This document shows positions 1 through 8,249 of a DNA stretch of 17,807 nucleotides, one piece after another. The notes below the pieces were generated by a model. It was not told the origin of the DNA and searched no databases. It saw only the letters and a list, made by a program, of their open reading frames with translations. Positions within the stretch are counted from its first letter, which is position 1, and the number at the start of each line of letters is the position of its first letter. The stretch comes from Rikenellaceae bacterium (lineage in GTDB: Bacteria; Bacteroidota; Bacteroidia; Bacteroidales; UBA932), in contig CAAFYX010000090.1 of NCBI GenBank assembly GCA_900767375.1, positions 1-17,807 on the forward strand, read 5' to 3'. Position numbers and translations under genes: made by a program.

Positions 1-26
1 AGTTCAGACGTGTGCTCTTCCGATCT
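1..26. other. Illumina TruSeq read-2 adapter remnant (not genomic)
   Basis: These 26 bases (starting AGTTCAGACG and ending TTCCGATCT) match, from memory, the 3' end of the standard TruSeq read-2 adapter. The pfp reading frame becomes meaningful directly after it. This is untrimmed library adapter at a contig end, so the contig should be trimmed here and the pfp gene treated as artificially cut. The exact junction may shift by a base because the last adapter base could coincide with a genomic T. Confidence 0.96.
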
Positions 27-28
27 CA

Positions 29-1000
29 TATTCCGAGCTCATCGGCAACATCGAGCGCGACTGCAACTCCGCCCGCAAGTACTGGCATTTCATCAAGGTC
101 ATGGGCCGCAGCGCTTCCCATATCGCACTTGAATGCGCACTTCAGACACAGCCTAATATCTGCTTGATCTCTGAGGAAGTAGAGGCCAAGGAGCAGAGCC
201 TCGACGACATCGTTGCATATATCGCAAATGCAGTCGCTGCACGCGCTGCTGAAGGCAACAACTACGGTACCGTCATCGTCCCTGAAGGACTCATCGAGTT
301 CGTTCCTGCCATCAAGAAGCTCATCGCCGAGCTCAATGACACCCTCGCTACCGAGGAGGCCCAGAAGGTCGCCCGCGAGGATCTCATCGACTATCTCAAG
401 TCCAAGCTCAACAAGGAGAACCTCGCTACCTTCGAGTCCCTCCCTGCAGGCGTTGCCCGTCAGCTCGCCCTCGACCGTGACCCTCACGGCAATGTCCAGG
501 TATCCCTCATCGAGACCGAGAAGCTCCTTTCAGAGATGGTCGGCAAGAAGCTCGCCGAGATGAAGAAGGAAGGCAAGTATGTAGGCAAATACGCCACCCA
601 GCACCACTTCTTCGGTTATGAAGGCCGCTGCGCTGCTCCTTCAAACTTCGATGCAGACTACTGCTACTCACTCGGTTACAATGCTTCACGCCTCATCGTG
701 AACGGCAAGACCGGCTATATGTCAGTCATCAGGAACACTACAGCCCCTGCAGCTGAGTGGATCGCCGGCGGTGTGCCTATCACTATGATGATGAACCTCG
801 AGAAGAGAAACGGCAAGATGAAGCCGGTTATCCGCAAGGCCCTTGTGGAGCTTGACGGCGCTCCGTTCAAGTTCTTCGCTGCACATCGTGACGAGTGGGC
901 TGTGAAAACCAGCTACGTTTATCCTGGTTCCATCCAGTACTGGGGACCTTCAGAGGTCTGCGACCAGCCTACCAAGACCCTTCAGCTCGAGCACGAATAG
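29..1000 (+). CDS. pfp: Diphosphate-fructose-6-phosphate 1-phosphotransferase (PPi-PFK), 5'-truncated
   Basis: The protein transfers phosphate from pyrophosphate to fructose 6-phosphate, giving fructose 1,6-bisphosphate in a reversible cytoplasmic glycolytic step. The frame is open from the adapter junction: the first codons give YSELIGNIERDCNSARKYW, which runs straight into the conserved MGRSASHIALECAL block at 101, so the Met at 101 is internal and not the start. Downstream the GYEGRCAAPSNFDADYCYSLGY block (residues are contiguous in the protein near 613-678) is typical of the long PPi-dependent branch of the PFK family. About 323 residues are visible; long PFPs are about 550 residues, so roughly the first 40 percent, including the nucleotide/PPi-binding N-terminal GGD region, is missing. 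Truncation comes from the contig end and not from mutation. A terminator follows 21 bp after the stop, so this is the last gene of its transcript. Confidence 0.93.
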   Translation, partial: YSELIGNIERDCNSARKYWHFIKVMGRSASHIALECALQTQPNICLISEEVEAKEQSLDDIVAYIANAVAARAAEGNNYGTVIVPEGLIEFVPAIKKLIAELNDTLATEEAQKVAREDLIDYLKSKLNKENLATFESLPAGVARQLALDRDPHGNVQVSLIETEKLLSEMVGKKLAEMKKEGKYVGKYATQHHFFGYEGRCAAPSNFDADYCYSLGYNASRLIVNGKTGYMSVIRNTTAPAAEWIAGGVPITMMMNLEKRNGKMKPVIRKALVELDGAPFKFFAAHRDEWAVKTSYVYPGSIQYWGPSEVCDQPTKTLQLEHE

Positions 1001-1021
1001 CATTCCGCTGAATCCAATATC

Positions 1022-1052
1022 AAAAGGCGACTGATTTCCAGCCGCCTTTTTT
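1022..1052 (+). terminator. Intrinsic terminator after pfp
   Basis: AAAAGGCG (1022-1029) pairs with CGCCTTTT (1043-1050); after one A-C mismatch, CTG (1031-1033) pairs with CAG (1039-1041), closing a 5-nt loop. The stem is followed by a run of six T (1047-1052). The A and T runs on both sides mean it could act in both directions, but the only minus-strand genes here are far away. Confidence 0.85.
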
Positions 1053-1068
1053 CGTCATGTCCGGTGCC

Positions 1069-1088
1069 TTAAGTATTAAAATACTTAA
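1069..1088. promoter_or_regulatory. Perfect 9-bp inverted repeat upstream of ligA, candidate operator
   Basis: TTAAGTATT (1069-1077) and AATACTTAA (1080-1088) are perfect inverted repeats with a 2-nt AA spacer. The site lies between the pfp terminator and the ligA -7 box and covers the place where a -33 element would sit (about 19-21 bp upstream of 1098). That position fits a dimeric repressor or activator site. No regulator can be named, and an AT-rich palindrome may also just be a weak hairpin, especially as A follows it rather than T on this strand. Confidence 0.45.
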
Positions 1089-1097
1089 AAAATTTCG

Positions 1098-1105
1098 TAT
1101 CTTTG
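1098..1105 (+). promoter_or_regulatory. Bacteroidota -7 promoter box for the ligA operon
   Basis: TATCTTTG matches the Bacteroidota housekeeping sigma consensus TAnnTTTG exactly. The usual -33 TTG is poor: only TTA is seen at 1076-1078, inside the palindrome, which could mean an activator or weak basal use. Transcription would start about 1111-1112, giving a leader of only about 20 nt to the ligA start. It is the only promoter I can see for the six-gene plus-strand run. Confidence 0.65.
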
Positions 1106-1113
1106 ACTTTAAT

Positions 1114-1134
1114 ATGCGTTATCAGGCCGAATGA
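1114..1134 (+). other. Six-codon ORF overlapping the ligA start (possible leader peptide)
   Basis: ATG at 1114 opens an ORF encoding MRYQAE whose TGA stop (1132-1134) overlaps the ligA ATG (1131-1133) as ATGA. It starts only a few bases after the predicted transcription start, so it would be nearly leaderless. No ribosome-binding site is visible for it or for ligA. It may couple translation into ligA or may be chance; there is no direct evidence that it is translated. Confidence 0.25.
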
Positions 1135-3185
1135 CAAGGGAAGAAGCAAATGCAAGGATTCAGGAGCTGAAGGCTGTCCTCTGGGAGAACAGCCGGAAGT
1201 ATTATGTCGATAACGCCCCGACAATGAGCGACTTCGACTTCGACCAGCTCATGCACGAGCTGGAGGACCTCGAGCGCGCATACCCTGAGTTCCTCACCGC
1301 GGACTCCCCTACGCAGCGTGTCGGCAGCGACCTCGCTGCGCGCAAGGAGTTCGCCCAGTACGAGCACCGCTATCCGATGCTCTCCCTCGGCAACACCTAC
1401 AGCATAGCCGAAATAGAAGCCTTCTCCCAGAGGGCCGACAAGGCCCTGGACAGCGACTTCACCTACTCCTGCGAGCTGAAGTTCGACGGCACTGCCATAT
1501 GCCTGGAGTACAGGAACGGAAAGCTCTTCCGCGCCCTCACCAGAGGCGACGGAGTCGTCGGGGATGACGTCACCGACAATGTCAGGAGGATCTCCAACAT
1601 CCCGCAGCAGCTTCACGGGGACTACCCCGCCGACCTGGAGATCCGCGGCGAGATCCTCATGCCATACGAAGCCTTTGACCGCCTGAACGCGGAGCGTGAG
1701 CGCGACGAAGAGGCTCCTTTTGCCAATCCCCGCAACGCCGCATCCGGCTCCCTGAAGCTGCTTGATCCTGACGAAGTCGCCCACAGGGGCCTCTGGTGCA
1801 CGCTATACCATATCCCGAGCGAGAGTGTGACTTTCGAAACCCATGACCAGGCGCTCAGCGCCGCGGCCTCATGGGGCCTCCCGGTCTCGGACAAGCGCCG
1901 CATCTGCCGCAACATCCAGGAAATAGAAGCATACATCAGCGAATGGGACACAGGCCGCAAGGCCCTCCCATACGCGACTGATGGAATTGTCATAAAGATC
2001 AATGAAATGGCGCACCAGCGCACCCTTGGCTTCACCGCCAAATCGCCGCGCTGGGCCGTGGCCTACAAGTTCAAGGCCGAGCAGGCGCTGACGAGGGTAT
2101 TGTCCATCGACTACCAGGTGGGCAGGACGGGGGCTGTGACGCCGGTGGCGAACCTCGAGCCTGTGCTGCTGTCGGGGACGGTGGTGAAGCGCGCGACGCT
2201 GAACAACGCCGACCAGATGGCGCTGCTCGACATCCGCATCGGCGACAGCGTCTATGTGGAGAAGGGCGGCGAGATCATCCCGAAGATCACTTCGGTGGAG
2301 CTGAAAAAGCGACCTGCGGACTCGCAGAAACCGGAATTCCCTCAAGCCTGCCCTGACTGCGGCACTCCGCTGGTCAAGGAGGAGGGCGAAGCCAAATGGT
2401 TCTGCCCTAACGTTGACGGCTGCCCTACCCAGATCCAGGGCAAGCTCGTGCATTTCCTCGGAAGGAAGGCTATGAACGTGCTGGCGGGCGACGCCACGGT
2501 CGAGCAGCTCTACAGCCTCGGCCTGGTGAAGACCCCGGCTGACCTGTACGGGCTGAAGAAAGCTCAGCTGCTGATGCTCGATGGGTGGAAGGAGCGCTCG
2601 GCGCAGAGGTTCCTCGACAGCCTGAAGGCTTCGAAGTCCGTCGCCTTCGAGAAAGTGCTGTTCGCGCTGGGAATCAGGCACGTGGGCGAATCCACCGCCA
2701 AGGACATCGCCCGTCACTTCGGCAGCATCGATGCCATCGCTTCCGCGACGCAGGAGCAGCTGCTCGAGGTCCCGGACGTGGGCGAAGTCATAGCAAGGAG
2801 CATCCTTGACTATTTCAAGGACAGCAGGCATATTGAAGACATACAGAGGCTCAAGGATGCCGGACTGAGGTTCAGCATCGATGAAGGGCCTGTAAAGGGC
2901 TCTGACGCACTCGCTGGGAAGACAATCGTCATTTCCGGCAATTTCTCCATTTCACGTGACGAGATGAAGGCGCTCATCGAGAGGAACGGAGGAAAGAACA
3001 GCGGCTCCGTCAGTGGAAAGACATCGTTCCTTCTGGCCGGCACAAAGCCGGGGCCGGAAAAGATAAGCAAATGCAACGAACTGGGGATCAGCATAGTCGA
3101 TGAAAAGAGTTTCTGGGAAATGATCCCCGCTGAGTTCCGTCCTGAGGCCCGGGACGAAGAGGAAGAAGAACTTACACTGTTTTGA
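1131..3185 (+). CDS. ligA: NAD-dependent DNA ligase LigA
   Basis: The enzyme seals nicks in double-stranded DNA using NAD+, joining Okazaki fragments and finishing repair. At 684 residues it is full length. The N-terminal NMN-binding Ia domain covers about 1-65 (with the KYYVDNAP/MSDFDFD pattern). The adenylation motif KFDG has the nucleotide-accepting Lys117, and DGIVIK lies at 284-289. The OB fold follows at about 315-400. A Cys4 zinc finger uses Cys407, 410, 425 and 431, spaced as in E. coli LigA. Helix-hairpin-helix repeats follow (about 440-595), and a C-terminal BRCT domain starts near 605. The tail is acidic. The start at 1131 matches the usual N-terminus and follows the -7 box by about 25 bp. 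It is the first gene of a long operon; the next gene begins 5 nt after its stop. Confidence 0.97.
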   Translation: MTREEANARIQELKAVLWENSRKYYVDNAPTMSDFDFDQLMHELEDLERAYPEFLTADSPTQRVGSDLAARKEFAQYEHRYPMLSLGNTYSIAEIEAFSQRADKALDSDFTYSCELKFDGTAICLEYRNGKLFRALTRGDGVVGDDVTDNVRRISNIPQQLHGDYPADLEIRGEILMPYEAFDRLNAERERDEEAPFANPRNAASGSLKLLDPDEVAHRGLWCTLYHIPSESVTFETHDQALSAAASWGLPVSDKRRICRNIQEIEAYISEWDTGRKALPYATDGIVIKINEMAHQRTLGFTAKSPRWAVAYKFKAEQALTRVLSIDYQVGRTGAVTPVANLEPVLLSGTVVKRATLNNADQMALLDIRIGDSVYVEKGGEIIPKITSVELKKRPADSQKPEFPQACPDCGTPLVKEEGEAKWFCPNVDGCPTQIQGKLVHFLGRKAMNVLAGDATVEQLYSLGLVKTPADLYGLKKAQLLMLDGWKERSAQRFLDSLKASKSVAFEKVLFALGIRHVGESTAKDIARHFGSIDAIASATQEQLLEVPDVGEVIARSILDYFKDSRHIEDIQRLKDAGLRFSIDEGPVKGSDALAGKTIVISGNFSISRDEMKALIERNGGKNSGSVSGKTSFLLAGTKPGPEKISKCNELGISIVDEKSFWEMIPAEFRPEARDEEEEELTLF

Positions 3186-3190
3186 GGAAT

Positions 3191-4222
3191 ATGAACTTTG
3201 ACAAGATAAAACAGGAGTCGGTAAAGATTTTCGGCGATCAGCTCTGGGAGCTTCCGGTGGACAACCTATCGAAAGCGAAGAAGCGTCTGATCAAGTTCAT
3301 CAAGCTCACGAGGATCACCTTCGACGAGTTCGCGGAGAACAGGATGGGATTCCAGTGCGTGTCCCTGAGCTATTTCTGCGCCCTGGCCATCGTACCGTTC
3401 GCCGCTTTCGTATTCGCTGTCAGCAACGGTCTGGGACTTCAGGACAGGGTAACCGATTTTGCTGCCAGGATACTTCCAAACAACCCTGAATTCATCAATA
3501 CAGTATTCGAAAAGGCGGGAAACATCATCTCCACGGCGCAGTCGGGAGTTGTGGGTGTCATCGGTGCGTTTATGTTCTTCTGGACCATCGTATGGCTTAT
3601 GTTCCAGGTCGAGAGGGTATTCAACAATGTCTGGAAGATCAGGAAGATCCCTAGAAAGATCTACAAGCGCTTCTCCTTCTACATCGGAACGCTGCTGCTC
3701 TCCCCTTTCATCCTGCTAACCTTCGGTGCCGGAATCGCTTTCTATTCGAACCTCACCAGCCTCATAGGTATCCAGTTCAAGTTCACCGAGTTCTCATTCC
3801 TGATGAGGCTCCTCGGATGGGTGATATTCTATGCGGTGGCCACATTCACCTTCTCGGCGATGTACAAGTTCATCCCGGCGACCAAGGTTATCTACAAGAA
3901 CGCGTTCTGGTCGGCAGTGATATCCGCCGCGGTCTTCTCTATTTTCCAGTACATGTACTTGAAGACACAGTTCTTTGTGGCCAGGCTGAACGGAGTCTAT
4001 GGCGCCATGGCAGCCATCCCTCTCTTCCTGATGTGGGTGAATTTCAGCTGGCAGATAATTATTTACGGCGAGCAGCTCTGCTACGGTATGCAGAACGTCG
4101 ACAGCTATCATATCCCAGAAGGAAGGCTCAAGGACTTCAAACCTTTACGCAGCCGTCTCAAGATGGAGGAAATGATGGATAAATTGGACCAATTGGATCA
4201 GATGGAGGACAGAGACATATGA
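3191..4222 (+). CDS. YihY/BrkB-family (UPF0761) inner-membrane protein
   Basis: This is a 343-residue polytopic membrane protein of the YihY/virulence factor BrkB family, whose biochemical role is not settled; early naming as ribonuclease BN was wrong. About six membrane segments are visible, near residues 57-78, 119-139, 162-186, 206-228, 239-256 and 268-292. The family's features are present: a basic, amphipathic N-terminus, the FNNVWKIRK segment after the second helix, the FIPATKV motif, and GVYGAMAAIPLFLMWV before the last helix. The C-terminal tail is charged and cytoplasmic-looking. I chose ATG 3191 over a TTG at 3182 because TTG would overlap the ligA stop, while ATG follows a GAGGA at 3184-3188. 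Its stop overlaps the rsh start as ATGA, suggesting coupled translation. It might instead be annotated as a YihY-type transporter; substrate unknown. Confidence 0.92.
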   Translation: MNFDKIKQESVKIFGDQLWELPVDNLSKAKKRLIKFIKLTRITFDEFAENRMGFQCVSLSYFCALAIVPFAAFVFAVSNGLGLQDRVTDFAARILPNNPEFINTVFEKAGNIISTAQSGVVGVIGAFMFFWTIVWLMFQVERVFNNVWKIRKIPRKIYKRFSFYIGTLLLSPFILLTFGAGIAFYSNLTSLIGIQFKFTEFSFLMRLLGWVIFYAVATFTFSAMYKFIPATKVIYKNAFWSAVISAAVFSIFQYMYLKTQFFVARLNGVYGAMAAIPLFLMWVNFSWQIIIYGEQLCYGMQNVDSYHIPEGRLKDFKPLRSRLKMEEMMDKLDQLDQMEDRDI

Positions 4223-6426
4223 ATTCTAAGTTTACTCAAGCAGACTACGATCTCATCAACAGAGATTACGAAGGACTGAAGGAGGTCGCGTCGAAACGAT
4301 GTCCGAACGAAAAGGAGATGGCCGTCATACAGAGGGCCTTCGAATTTGCCAATGGAGCCCACCGGGATGTCCGCAGGCGCTCGGGCGAGCCATATATGCT
4401 TCACCCGATCGCTGTTGCAAGGATAGTGGTCGAGAAGATCGGACTGGGCTACAAGTCCATCTCTGCCGCCCTTCTCCATGACGTCGTCGAGGATACCGAC
4501 TACACCATCGATGACATCAAGAACCTCTTCGGGGAAAAGATAGCCTCCCTCGTGGACGGTCTGACCAAGATCAAGACCGTGCTGGACAATGAGAACCAGA
4601 AGGACAACAGCCAGTTCTCCGAGCCGGAAAGCATGCAGGCCGAGAATTTCAAGCGTATCCTCCTCACTCTCAACGATGATGTGCGCGTGGTGCTGATCAA
4701 GCTTGCCGACCGTCTCCACAACTGCCGCACAATCGATTTCATGCCGGAGCACAAGAGGGACAAGATCCTCAGCGAGACAATGTTCATCTTCATCCCTCTC
4801 GCCCACAGGCTCGGTCTCTACGAGGTCAAGTCCGAGATGGAGAACATCTGGCTCAAGTTCAAGGAGCCGGACGCATACAATGAAATCACGTCCCGGATCG
4901 ACGCCAGCGTCGAGAACAAGGACAAGTCCATAGACGAGTTCATAGCCCCTATTTCAGAATCACTCACACGTGCCGGCTTCAATTTCGAAGTGAAGAAACG
5001 CATCAAGACCCCTTACTCGGTCTGGAACAAGATGCGCACGAAGAATGTGGAGTTCGACCAGGTATATGACCTTTATGCAGTCAGGATCATCTTCACTCCG
5101 AACCCGATGTCGAATGAGACGGAGCGCGACCAGTGCTACCATATCTTCTCCATCATCACCGGCATCTACAAATATCAGCCATCCCGCGTAAGGGACTGGG
5201 TCAAGCATCCAAAGAGCAATGGCTACGAAGCTCTCCACTGCACTCTGATGAGCCAGATCGGTGTCTGGATCGAAGTGCAGATCCGCACAAAGCGAATGGA
5301 CGATATCGCGGAGAAAGGAATCGCCGCCCACTGGGCATATAAGAACGAAGGCTATGTCGGGGAGAATGACGGCGAGATGGACAAATGGCTTGCCGATGTC
5401 AAGGAGATCCTTGTCAATTCCGACGTCAACGCCCTCGAGCTTCTGGACATCATCCATAACGACCTGATCAGCAGTGAGATCATAGTGTTCACTCCAAAGG
5501 GTGACCAGAAGACCATCCAGAAAGGCGCTACAGCCCTGGATTTCGCGTATATGATACACTCGCATATAGGGGACAAGGCCATTGCCGCAAAGGTTAACAT
5601 GAAGCTTGTGCCCCTTTCCTATGTCCTGAAAACCGGAGACCAGGTGGAGATCATCACGGCTCAGAACTCCCGTCCGAAGGTGGAATGGCTGCAGTTCCTC
5701 AAGACCCGTCACGCCAGAAATATCCTTGTAGAGCGTTTCAAGGACCAGAGAGGCATAATGATTGCCAGAGGTGAGAATATCTTCGATGACCAGCTCACCG
5801 AACTCAATATCCCGAAAACCCGCAAGAACATTCAGAGATGCCTTGACATGTTCCAGCTTAAGGATCCGGATGAACTGTTCTTCCGCCTGGGTCTGGGCAT
5901 AATAAAGATGGATGCCATTGTGCATGCCATAACGCCTGCAGTCACAAAGGTAAGCGCCATAAAGCCTTCGGTTACGGCAAAGGAACAGACCGACCGTCCG
6001 TCCGAGCGCAAGTATGTGCTGGCAACCTGCTGCAACCCTATCCCTGGAGACCCTATCATCGGTTTCCGTGGTTTTGACGGCGTCGTGACCATCCACAAGA
6101 AGACTTGCCCGGTAGCCGGGAACATGGCTTCCAAATATGGTGACATGGTGGTGACCCCGGAGTGGGACCTCAAGGACAACGCTGAGGCTTTCCCTGTCCG
6201 CATCTCCCTGAGAGGCATTGACAGGGTGGGACTTCTCAACGAGCTTTCGCACTATATTTCGGAAGTCCTTGGAGTGAACATGAAGAAAGTCCACCTCGGC
6301 TCCGAGGAAGGACTCTTCGAAGGATATATCGAGCTCCTGGTCCATGACAAGGATGCCCTCGAATCCATCATCAACTATCTGGGCCGCATAGAAGGCATAA
6401 ACAAGATAGTCAGAACTGACATATAA
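4219..6426 (+). CDS. Bifunctional (p)ppGpp synthetase/hydrolase, RelA/SpoT family (Rsh)
   Basis: The protein makes and breaks (p)ppGpp, the stringent-response alarmone. At 735 residues it is full length. The HD hydrolase domain keeps its likely metal and catalytic residues: His62, His87-Asp88, Glu91-Asp92, and Asp164/Asn168 in KLADRLHN. The synthetase domain shows RIKTPYSVWNKM (261-272), Asp284 in DLYAVRII, RVRD (323-326), GYEALH (335-340) and Glu352 in IEVQIRT. The basic RVRD motif corresponds to the RXKD type of bifunctional and SpoT-like enzymes, and not to the EXDD of synthetase-only RelA. The regulatory half holds a TGS domain (about 421-482), a Cys-Cys zinc-finger/RIS element (ATCCNPIPGDPIIGF, about 602-616) and a C-terminal ACT domain (about 661-733). 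I expect both activities. It overlaps the upstream gene by ATGA and is followed after 2 nt by the lipoprotein gene. Often annotated rel, spoT or rsh. Confidence 0.96.
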   Translation: MNSKFTQADYDLINRDYEGLKEVASKRCPNEKEMAVIQRAFEFANGAHRDVRRRSGEPYMLHPIAVARIVVEKIGLGYKSISAALLHDVVEDTDYTIDDIKNLFGEKIASLVDGLTKIKTVLDNENQKDNSQFSEPESMQAENFKRILLTLNDDVRVVLIKLADRLHNCRTIDFMPEHKRDKILSETMFIFIPLAHRLGLYEVKSEMENIWLKFKEPDAYNEITSRIDASVENKDKSIDEFIAPISESLTRAGFNFEVKKRIKTPYSVWNKMRTKNVEFDQVYDLYAVRIIFTPNPMSNETERDQCYHIFSIITGIYKYQPSRVRDWVKHPKSNGYEALHCTLMSQIGVWIEVQIRTKRMDDIAEKGIAAHWAYKNEGYVGENDGEMDKWLADVKEILVNSDVNALELLDIIHNDLISSEIIVFTPKGDQKTIQKGATALDFAYMIHSHIGDKAIAAKVNMKLVPLSYVLKTGDQVEIITAQNSRPKVEWLQFLKTRHARNILVERFKDQRGIMIARGENIFDDQLTELNIPKTRKNIQRCLDMFQLKDPDELFFRLGLGIIKMDAIVHAITPAVTKVSAIKPSVTAKEQTDRPSERKYVLATCCNPIPGDPIIGFRGFDGVVTIHKKTCPVAGNMASKYGDMVVTPEWDLKDNAEAFPVRISLRGIDRVGLLNELSHYISEVLGVNMKKVHLGSEEGLFEGYIELLVHDKDALESIINYLGRIEGINKIVRTDI

Positions 6427-6428
6427 GA

Positions 6429-8246
6429 ATGAAAAGCAGACTCAAAAGATTTATTCCGGCCATACCCGTAAGCGCAGTGCTCCTGTCGCTCATCTTTTCA
6501 CACTCGTGCGCCAACACGACCCAGGCGCCGACCGGCGGGGACAAGGACACCATCCCGCCGGTGATCGTCAAGCTATATCCTGCGCCGATGTCCACCGGAG
6601 TGCCCGTCAAGGGAATGACATTCGAGTTCACCTTCAATGAATACGTAAAGATAAAGACCCCCGCCAATATCGTCCTCTCCCCTCCTCAGGCGATGCCGCC
6701 GAAGAGCCGTGTCAGAGGAAAGAGCGTTCTTGTAAGTTTCGAGGAGCCCCTTGACTCCAACACCACCTACACGCTTTCCTTCCCGGATGCCATAGTTGAC
6801 AACAACGAGGGCAATGTCTTCCCTGGCTACACCTACGTGTTCTCCACCGGTGACAGCATTGACTCTCTGATGCTGACCGGTGTAGTGCGCGACTGCAACA
6901 GCCTCAAGCCTCTGAAGGGAATGACCGTGATGCTCTACAAGGACCTGGCTGACTCCGCTGTCCTCACCAGCAGGCCATATGCCGTCACAAAGACTGACGA
7001 CTGGGGATTCTTCTGCATCAGGAACATCGGAGACACGGATTTCCGCCTCTATGCAGTGAAGGACGACAACGGCAACAACATCTACAATCCGGACGAAAAC
7101 GAGCTGATAGGCTTCGTGGACACCCTGATACGCCCAAAGACTGCCGTGAACGACTCGCTTCCGGAGCTTCAGCATTTCGATATGAAGGATACCGTGAACT
7201 GCCAGTCCAGGAAGGCCGAATATGACATCAGGCTCTTCCGCGAAAAGCCGTCCAGGCAGTTCATAGTGAACAAGGTCAGGGTATCGGACCGCACGTCATA
7301 CATCACCTTCAACGCTCCGAACGCCCACATCGACTCGATGTGGATGCGCGGAGTCCCGGCCAGCAAGCTTATCACCCAGTTCAACATCCAGCGTGACAGC
7401 CTCGAGATATGGGTCAATGAAAGACGCCGCCAGCCCGATACGCTCCACCTTTTCGTCAATTACCGCAAGACGGACACGGCCGGCGTCCTGGTGCCTTTCG
7501 TGGAGCACGTGAAACTCTTCTACGAGGCGGATAACAATGCCCAGGGTGGAAAGACGGCCTCCAAGAGCTCAAGGAAGGATCTCCAGCCTCAGGATACCGT
7601 CTGTGCGATTACACTCACCGCCACTCCCGAAAGGATAGAACAGTACGGATACGAGCTCGAGTTCACCTATCCTGTCATAAACGAGGGCTTCAGCTCCCTC
7701 AAGGTGATTTCGGTGAACCCCAAGCAGCAGGAGTCCGAGGTGGCGTACAAGGTCATCAAGGACAGCCTGAACATAAGGAAATTCGCCGTCATGCCCGATA
7801 TCAAGCTCATGACAGGCTACGAATACATCCTGAAGGTTCCGCACCGGTCCTTCCGCGACATAAACGGCTTTTACAATGACAGTACGGACGTCAAAGTGAA
7901 ACTCCCTACCGACGAGCACCTCAGCACTCTGAGCCTGATCCTTGAGGATGTCAGGAACATGTATATCGTCGAGCTCCTGGACGAGAAAATGGTTTCCGTA
8001 CTGCGTTCATTCGTGGTAGACTCGGACCGCACCCTGGTGTTCCCTTACCTGAAAGCCGGGAAATACTGCATCAGGATCACCGAGGACGCAAACAGGAACT
8101 CCATCGTGGACTCCGGTTCGCTCCTGGAGCACAGGCAGCCTGAGAAGGTGCTGTTCTACAAGACCAAGGAGGACAACACCATCGAGATACTTGAATCCAC
8201 CGAGATGGAACAGACCGTCAATATGTATGAACTTTTCAATAAATAG
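6429..8246 (+). CDS. Ig-like (Big_5/SbsA) domain lipoprotein, function unknown
   Basis: This 605-residue protein belongs to a Bacteroidota family of envelope lipoproteins carrying one N-terminal Ig-like Big_5 domain. A basic, hydrophobic signal (residues 2-26) ends at Cys27, followed by ANTTQAPTGGDKDTIPPV, the family's typical Ser/Cys-Ala-Asn...GGxKDxxPP run. The lipobox is loose (FSHSC, with His at -2), so lipidation is likely but not certain. The Big_5 domain covers about 42-140. A transthyretin/carboxypeptidase-regulatory-like segment follows at about 147-232. Two acidic DxNxN loops (residues 212-223 and 553-564) resemble calcium-binding loops, the second followed by the QPEKV that the family often shows. 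The middle (about 250-530) is beta-rich without a named fold. The gene begins 2 nt after rsh and ends 3 nt before an outer-membrane protein, so the two probably work at the same envelope. No enzymatic motif was seen. Confidence 0.85.
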   Translation: MKSRLKRFIPAIPVSAVLLSLIFSHSCANTTQAPTGGDKDTIPPVIVKLYPAPMSTGVPVKGMTFEFTFNEYVKIKTPANIVLSPPQAMPPKSRVRGKSVLVSFEEPLDSNTTYTLSFPDAIVDNNEGNVFPGYTYVFSTGDSIDSLMLTGVVRDCNSLKPLKGMTVMLYKDLADSAVLTSRPYAVTKTDDWGFFCIRNIGDTDFRLYAVKDDNGNNIYNPDENELIGFVDTLIRPKTAVNDSLPELQHFDMKDTVNCQSRKAEYDIRLFREKPSRQFIVNKVRVSDRTSYITFNAPNAHIDSMWMRGVPASKLITQFNIQRDSLEIWVNERRRQPDTLHLFVNYRKTDTAGVLVPFVEHVKLFYEADNNAQGGKTASKSSRKDLQPQDTVCAITLTATPERIEQYGYELEFTYPVINEGFSSLKVISVNPKQQESEVAYKVIKDSLNIRKFAVMPDIKLMTGYEYILKVPHRSFRDINGFYNDSTDVKVKLPTDEHLSTLSLILEDVRNMYIVELLDEKMVSVLRSFVVDSDRTLVFPYLKAGKYCIRITEDANRNSIVDSGSLLEHRQPEKVLFYKTKEDNTIEILESTEMEQTVNMYELFNK

Positions 8247-8249
8247 AAC

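Noticed and set aside
1869..2831. 320-codon open frame antisense to ligA
   Set aside because: The product is rich in His, Arg and Leu without recognisable domains and lies fully within ligA; this is a codon-bias shadow.
3182..3190. TTG start for the YihY-family gene
   Set aside because: It overlaps the ligA stop codon; ATG at 3191 is 5 nt downstream with a GAGGA in front and is the better start.
5185..5196. Rsh RVRD as a sign of a novel alarmone enzyme
   Set aside because: It fits the basic RXKD class of bifunctional enzymes, and an RxRD form is, from memory, typical of Bacteroidota.
4960..6345. 461-codon open frame on the minus strand opposite rsh
   Set aside because: It is the antisense of a well-recognised gene in GC-rich DNA with few stops in that frame; it shows no family motifs and no plausible upstream signals.
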